NCBI RefSeq assembly: GCF_037055355.1
Contig: NZ_CP146350.1
Span: 2,689,001-2,753,000, forward strand
Direction: 5' to 3'
Origin: Streptomyces sp. DG1A-41
GTDB taxonomy: Bacteria > Actinomycetota > Actinomycetes > Streptomycetales > Streptomycetaceae
Length of the DNA: 64,000 nt
The translations under genes were made by a program, and so were the position numbers. Shown piece after piece: positions 60,154 through 64,000 of this stretch. Every line of letters starts with the position of its first letter. Position 1 is the stretch's first letter. The notes below the pieces were generated by a model that was not told the origin of the DNA, ran no database searches, and worked only from the letters and a program-made list of their open reading frames with translations.

Positions 60154-61821
60154 ATGGCCGACAACGTCACGTCGCTGTTCCGCAGCACCGCGGCGCACAG
60201 CCCGTCGATGGCGGCGTTGACACGTGAGGGCGGCGACGGCGCCGGGCCGGTGGACTTCTGCATCCCCTGCAACCCGTACTTCCCCACCCCGGCCATGTTC
60301 GACGACATGTCGGCCAGACTGCGCGACATCATCACGTACTACCCGAGCAGCGCCGACACCATCACGGCCGAGCTGTGCAGCCTGCTCCAGCTGCCGCCGC
60401 AGTGCGTGGCGATGGGCAACGGCTCCACCGAGCTCATCACCTGGATCGACCACCTGCTCGTCCGCGAGTCCCTCGCCATCCCCGTCCCCACCTTCGGGCG
60501 CTGGACCGACCAGCCCATGGAGACCGGCAAGCGGGTCGACATGTTCCCGCTCCAGGAGTCCAGCGGCTTCGCCCTCGACCTCGCGCAGTACGCCGAGTTC
60601 ATCCGCGCCCGGGGCACGCGCGTCGCCGTCATCTGCAACCCCAACAACCCCGACGGCGGCTTCCTGCACAAGCACGCCATCGTCCAGTTCATGGACGCGA
60701 TGGCCGACCTCGATCTGATCGTCATCGACGAGTCGTTCCTGGAGTTCGCGGACGCCGAGGCCGAACCGTCCGTCGTCCAGGAGGCGATGCTGCGGCCCAA
60801 CGTCATCGTGCTGCGCAGCCTCGGCAAGAACTTCGGCCTGCACGGCATCCGCTTCGGCTATCTCGTCGCCAACCCGGCGCTCGCCGGGCGGGTGCGGTCG
60901 ATGCTCCCGAAGTGGAACCTCAACTCCTTCGCCGAACATGTCGTCTTCATGCTCAAGGAGCACGGTGCCGAGTACGCGCAGAGCCTTCAGCAGGTGCGGC
61001 GCGACCGCCTCGACATGTCCAGCCAGCTGTCCTCCCTGCCCGGGCTGACGGTCTACCCGTCGCAGGGCAACTTCCTCTTCGTGCGCCTCCCCGTGGGCGC
61101 CGAGGGCACCGTGGTCCGGGACCGGATGCTCACCGAGCACCGGATCCTGGTCCGCGAGTGCGGCAACAAGATCGGTTCGTCCAGCCGCTTCCTGCGTCTC
61201 GTCGTGCGCCCCCAGGTGGACGTGCGTCGCCTGGTGTCCGGCCTGGAACAGGTGCTCTACGGGACGTCCAGGAGGGGAGCCGCCGTACCCGAGCTGGGCA
61301 ACGGGACCAGCTACAGCTCGGGTACGGCGGCGGTGGACCGTCTGGTGAGCGAGACCAACGGATCCGGTATGCGGGGCCTTGCCGCTCAGGCCGTCGGTGC
61401 GGGTGGCCCGGGGCCGTCGGCCCCGGGCAGTACCGGTACCGGTACCGGAATGCCGCTTCCGGCTGCCGCGTCGGCCGGGTCGGCGGGGGCGGGGATGCCG
61501 ATGTCGGCGGCTGCGCAGGTCGGGCACGTTGGGCAGATGGGTCACGTCGGGCAGATGGGGCAGCAGCAGATGCCGCAGGCTGTGCCCCAACCTGTCCCTC
61601 AGCCGGTGCCGCAGGCCGTTCCGCAGCCGGCGCCCCAGCCCGTGCCGCAGCCGACGCCGCAGCCCATGGCCGCGCCGCCGCTGGCGCCGCTGGCGCCTGT
61701 GGCGCAGGCGCCGTTCCCGTCCCCGACCCCAGCACCGGCGCCGGTCCCTGCTCAGGCGCCGGCTCCGTGCCGGCCGCGACCGGGCCCACCCCGCCGGGGG
61801 TCCCCGCGCGGGGTGGGTTGA
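60154..61821 (+). CDS. Class I/II aminotransferase with long Pro/Gln-rich tail (probable 3' frameshift)
   Basis: A 555-residue protein as read, PLP-dependent in residues 1-370: ICNPNNPDGGF carries the conserved Asn-Pro, IVIDESFLEF the Asp, and LRSLGKNFGLHGIRFGY the PLP Lys at 225. It resembles histidinol-phosphate-type or threonine-phosphate decarboxylase-like enzymes. The remainder is low-complexity: GHVGQMG units and many PQPVPQ-type repeats. Near 61770 one base seems to be missing; the other frame goes on with GGLTAAQVRGTNGLSPAPATGW to a TAG at 61926-61928, which looks like the genuine end of this Streptomyces family. ATG 60154 has CGGAGG upstream. Confidence 0.85.
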   Translation: MADNVTSLFRSTAAHSPSMAALTREGGDGAGPVDFCIPCNPYFPTPAMFDDMSARLRDIITYYPSSADTITAELCSLLQLPPQCVAMGNGSTELITWIDHLLVRESLAIPVPTFGRWTDQPMETGKRVDMFPLQESSGFALDLAQYAEFIRARGTRVAVICNPNNPDGGFLHKHAIVQFMDAMADLDLIVIDESFLEFADAEAEPSVVQEAMLRPNVIVLRSLGKNFGLHGIRFGYLVANPALAGRVRSMLPKWNLNSFAEHVVFMLKEHGAEYAQSLQQVRRDRLDMSSQLSSLPGLTVYPSQGNFLFVRLPVGAEGTVVRDRMLTEHRILVRECGNKIGSSSRFLRLVVRPQVDVRRLVSGLEQVLYGTSRRGAAVPELGNGTSYSSGTAAVDRLVSETNGSGMRGLAAQAVGAGGPGPSAPGSTGTGTGMPLPAAASAGSAGAGMPMSAAAQVGHVGQMGHVGQMGQQQMPQAVPQPVPQPVPQAVPQPAPQPVPQPTPQPMAAPPLAPLAPVAQAPFPSPTPAPAPVPAQAPAPCRPRPGPPRRGSPRGVG

Positions 61822-61933
61822 CCGCCGCGCAGGTCCGGGGGACGAACGGGTTGTCGCCTGCGCCGGCGACCGGGTGGCCGGGGGCGCAGGCGTGGCCCAA
61901 CGCGGCGGGGATGGGGCAGGCCGGGTAGTCGTG

Positions 61934-62006
61934 CGGGTGCGGGTGCGTCGTGGTTGATCGCGCCCACGCGGCTGAGCCGCACATCAAACACAGCCCCGCG
62001 CCCCTA
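61934..62006 (+). repeat. Dispersed repeat family A, copy 4
   Basis: GGGTGCGGGTGCGTCGTGG, TTGATCGCGCCCACGCGG, CTGAGCCGCACATCAAACAC and AGCCCCGCGCCCCT, matching 30061-30134. It fills most of the space between the aminotransferase and the GH43 gene. Confidence 0.75.
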
Positions 62007-62011
62007 GGGAG

Positions 62012-63448
62012 CTATACCGCGGTCAGTTTCCACTGCTGGCAATTGTTGTTGAGCCAGGTCCACTGGCGTACGTCCGCGCTGTCCGCCGTCGAACAGTCGG
62101 CCACGTCGGCCACCTTGCCGGTGGCCTTGTTGGCGATGCGGACGTAGCCGCCGTCCGTGGCGACGAACTGGAAGCGCTGGCATGTGTTGTTCAGCCAGGA
62201 CCACTGGCGCAGGTCGGCACCGTCGGCGGACGAGCAGGCGGCGGTGTCGAGCACCTTGCCGGTGGCGACGTTCACCAGACGGTGGGTGTCGTCCCCGAGG
62301 TCCTCCAGCCGCCACCGCTGGTTGGCGCCCCCGTTGCAGGCGTACTGCTGCACGTTGGCCCCGTCGGCGGACGAACTCCCCGCCACCTCCAGGCACTTGT
62401 TGCTGTTGCGGTTGGAGACGGTGTAGGTCGTGGCGGCGGATGCCGGTTCGCCGGACGGGCCGGGCATGCTCGCCCCGAGCCGGACGGGCGTGCCGAAGTT
62501 CGGGGTGCCGTCGGAGTTCCAGGTGAACTTCTGGGCCCGGGTCGTACGGCCGTTGTCGCAGCCCTCGGAGGCGGAGTCGTTGGCGTGGTAGACGATCCAG
62601 TTCTCGCGGCCGTCGGGTGAGGTGAAGAAGCCGTTGTGCCCCGGCCCGTACACGCCGCCTGCGTCACTGCGCTGGAAGACGGGCGTGGACTTCTTCGTCC
62701 AGGAGGAGGCGGACAGCGGGTCGGAGCCGGTGAGCTCCAGTTGCCCGAGTTTGTAGTCGGGCGTCCAGCAGCCGCTCGCCGAGTAGACGAGGAAGGTCCG
62801 GCCGCCGCGCTGGAGCACCTCCGCGCCCTCGTTGACGGTGCCGCCCTGCCGTTCCCAGGCGTGTGTCGGGGTCGAGATCGTCGAGTAGGAGCCGCTGACG
62901 GTGTACGGGTTGGACATCGGTGCGATGACCAGGTTCTGCGTCCCGCCCGTGATCGCGCTGCCCAGCATGTACAGCCGGCCACCCACGTTCATCAGGCTCG
63001 GGTCCAGCATCCAGGCGGAGTTGAGCTGCCCCTTGTAGGTGTAGGGGCCCATGGGGTCGGACCCGGCGCTCTCCAGCACATGGCTGCGCTGCGTGGGGTT
63101 GTAGTCGGACACGTTCTGCCCGGCGACGTAGTACAGGTACCAGCGGCCGTTGACGAAGTGCAGCTCCGGCGCCCAGATGTTGCAGCACCGGGAGGCGGCG
63201 TCGCCCTTCCACACCTGGACGCTGGGCGCGGTGGAGAGCCCGGCGAGGGTGGCGGACTTGCGGATGGTGATGACGTCGGTCCAACTGGTCGTCACCAGGT
63301 AGTAGTTGCCGTCGTGGTACGAGATCCAGGGGTCGGCGCCCTTGACGGACTTGACCGGGTTGGCGAACGAGGCGGCACTCGCGGTGGGCTGGCCGAGGCT
63401 GAGGGCGAGCATCAGCACGGCCAGCAGGGTCAGTAGGCGACGGGCCAT
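62012..63448 (-). CDS. Secreted GH43 arabinofuranosidase with ricin-type (CBM13) domain
   Basis: A 478-residue exported enzyme. Signal peptide to about residue 26 (LLTLLAVLMLALSLGQPTASA), then a five-bladed GH43 propeller: FANPVKSVKGADPWISYHDGNYY contains the general-base Asp, NIWAPELHFVNGRWYLYY the general-acid Glu region, and GVYGPGHNGFF a conserved His. The C-terminal about 130 residues hold ricin-type Q-x-W repeats (QQYACNGGANQRW, RQWSWLNNTCQ, RQWTWLNNNCQQW) that bind sugars. ATG 63448 lies inside the upstream gene's 3' end, so the two are coupled. It probably removes arabinose from arabinan or arabinoxylan; the best match from memory is a GH43 exo-arabinofuranosidase. Confidence 0.88.
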   Translation of the reverse strand: MARRLLTLLAVLMLALSLGQPTASAASFANPVKSVKGADPWISYHDGNYYLVTTSWTDVITIRKSATLAGLSTAPSVQVWKGDAASRCCNIWAPELHFVNGRWYLYYVAGQNVSDYNPTQRSHVLESAGSDPMGPYTYKGQLNSAWMLDPSLMNVGGRLYMLGSAITGGTQNLVIAPMSNPYTVSGSYSTISTPTHAWERQGGTVNEGAEVLQRGGRTFLVYSASGCWTPDYKLGQLELTGSDPLSASSWTKKSTPVFQRSDAGGVYGPGHNGFFTSPDGRENWIVYHANDSASEGCDNGRTTRAQKFTWNSDGTPNFGTPVRLGASMPGPSGEPASAATTYTVSNRNSNKCLEVAGSSSADGANVQQYACNGGANQRWRLEDLGDDTHRLVNVATGKVLDTAACSSADGADLRQWSWLNNTCQRFQFVATDGGYVRIANKATGKVADVADCSTADSADVRQWTWLNNNCQQWKLTAV

Positions 63449-64000
63449 CCGCTGCTCCAGTTCAGGAGGTTGACGCCAAGCTTGGGGGTGCCGTTGGCAT
63501 TGCCGTCGTAGTAGTGGTAGACGATCAGGTCGCCGTCGACGTCGTTCATGATCGACTGGCCGCCCGGTCCGATGATGCTGCCGTGCGACTCCAGGACGGG
63601 CGTGCCGCCGTTGTTCCTCATGTCGACGCCGTTCTTGTCGTGGTACGGCCCGGTGATGCTGGACGCGCGCCCGACCTTGACCTTGTACGTCGAACTGGTG
63701 CCGTTGCAGCAGGTGTCGTACGAGGCGAAGAGGTAGTAGTAACCGTTCCGCTTGACGATGAAGGGCGCTTCGACGGCCTTGGTGCCGGTGGGGCGGGAGG
63801 CGAGCGAGTACCGCGTGGTGTTGCCGGACAACTGCTTCCCGGTGGACGGGTTGATCTGGATCATCTTGATCCCGGTCCACCAGCTGCCGAAGGACAGCCA
63901 CCACTTTCCGTCGTCGTTCACGAAGAGGTTCGGGTCGATGGCGTTGAAGTCGCTGGAGGAGTTCGACGTGTAGACCGTGCCCTGGTCGGTCCAGCTGCCC
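63430..64000 (-). CDS. GH43 arabinan endo-1,5-alpha-arabinosidase (5' end outside window)
   Basis: The frame is open to the right edge, so only the last 189 codons are seen. The stretch SWTDQGTVYTSNSS, FNAIDPNLFVNDDGKWWLSFGSWWTG, ASRPTGTKAVEAPFIVKRNGYYYLF and SHGSIIGPGGQSI is typical of GH43 endo-arabinanases, with the catalytic Glu in VEAPF and a calcium- or His-site in LESHGS. It overlaps the next GH43 gene by 19 bp. The pair would break down arabinan outside the cell: endo-acting here, then side- or end-cleaving. Signal peptide and start lie outside the window. Confidence 0.88.
   Translation of the reverse strand, partial: GSWTDQGTVYTSNSSSDFNAIDPNLFVNDDGKWWLSFGSWWTGIKMIQINPSTGKQLSGNTTRYSLASRPTGTKAVEAPFIVKRNGYYYLFASYDTCCNGTSSTYKVKVGRASSITGPYHDKNGVDMRNNGGTPVLESHGSIIGPGGQSIMNDVDGDLIVYHYYDGNANGTPKLGVNLLNWSSGWPVAY

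Noticed and set aside
61560..61760. Repeated CCGCAGCCGGTGCC-type units looked like a CRISPR-like or tandem repeat array
   Set aside because: The units are codons of a Pro/Gln-rich protein tail, of uneven length, with no spacers or Cas genes nearby.
62636..63436. Plus-strand frame opposite the GH43 gene
   Set aside because: It is antisense to a protein with a complete GH43 plus ricin-domain match.
63449..63904. Upstream extension of the GH43/ricin gene frame
   Set aside because: The added residues are a shadow of the endo-arabinanase gene; the signal peptide marks 63448 as the start.

Overview
The window looks like a chromosomal core segment of a Streptomyces. It is very GC-rich with strong third-position GC, uses GTG and TTG starts freely, and has many start codons that sit 6-8 nt behind a TANNNT box. 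It carries the conserved block PucR-type regulator (FasR) - fabD - fabH - acpP - fabF - DUF3145. No phage, transposase, integrase, CRISPR array or secondary-metabolite cluster is visible.

Layout. 1-10 kb: a partial gene, an FAD/NAD(P)-binding protein, a DoxX membrane protein behind an iron-box-like site, two DedA proteins (3.2 and 9.4 kb), a metal-binding-looking DUF6153/DUF305 pair, tRNA-Val, and several small membrane or lipoproteins. 10-19.5 kb: a Ter stress island. A minus-strand operon (CitE-like lyase, a 902-aa PRTase-TRSP-StiP-PELOTA fusion, HAD phosphatase) diverges from a TerD protein with a YGYP-repeat tail; a TerA-like protein, a DUF475 TerC-like membrane protein and two TerD paralogues follow. 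19.7-25 kb: AhpE-type peroxiredoxin, DUF3052, pyruvate dehydrogenase E1 (aceE) and a K+ channel. 25-34 kb: DHA2 efflux pump with a divergent TetR, an alpha/beta hydrolase, a DUF4429 protein, a MerR-aldo/keto reductase operon with a textbook 19-bp-spacer promoter, GNAT, beta-lactamase-like and pirin genes.

34-39 kb is the type II fatty-acid synthase operon. 39.5-50 kb holds secreted or envelope enzymes (SGNH hydrolase, M14 carboxypeptidase, a C15-like protein whose catalytic Cys appears replaced by Ser), a mutarotase, a decayed GH3 glucosidase, Ohr, and an oxidoreductase divergent from a MarR regulator. 51.4-60 kb is a sugar uptake and oxidation operon: galactonate-dehydratase-like enzyme (frameshifted here), Zn-dehydrogenase, a U32-like TIM-barrel protein, a binding protein/ATPase/permease ABC importer and an exported mutarotase. 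An aminotransferase with a long Pro/Gln tail (probably frameshifted near its end) follows. The window closes with two overlapping secreted GH43 arabinan-degrading genes, the second running off the right edge.

Themes: at least 14 genes look leaderless; two dispersed intergenic repeat families are present, and one of them is translated inside two proteins; strong perfect hairpins close most transcription units. The most interesting system is the Ter module with its four-domain fusion and repeat-derived linker.
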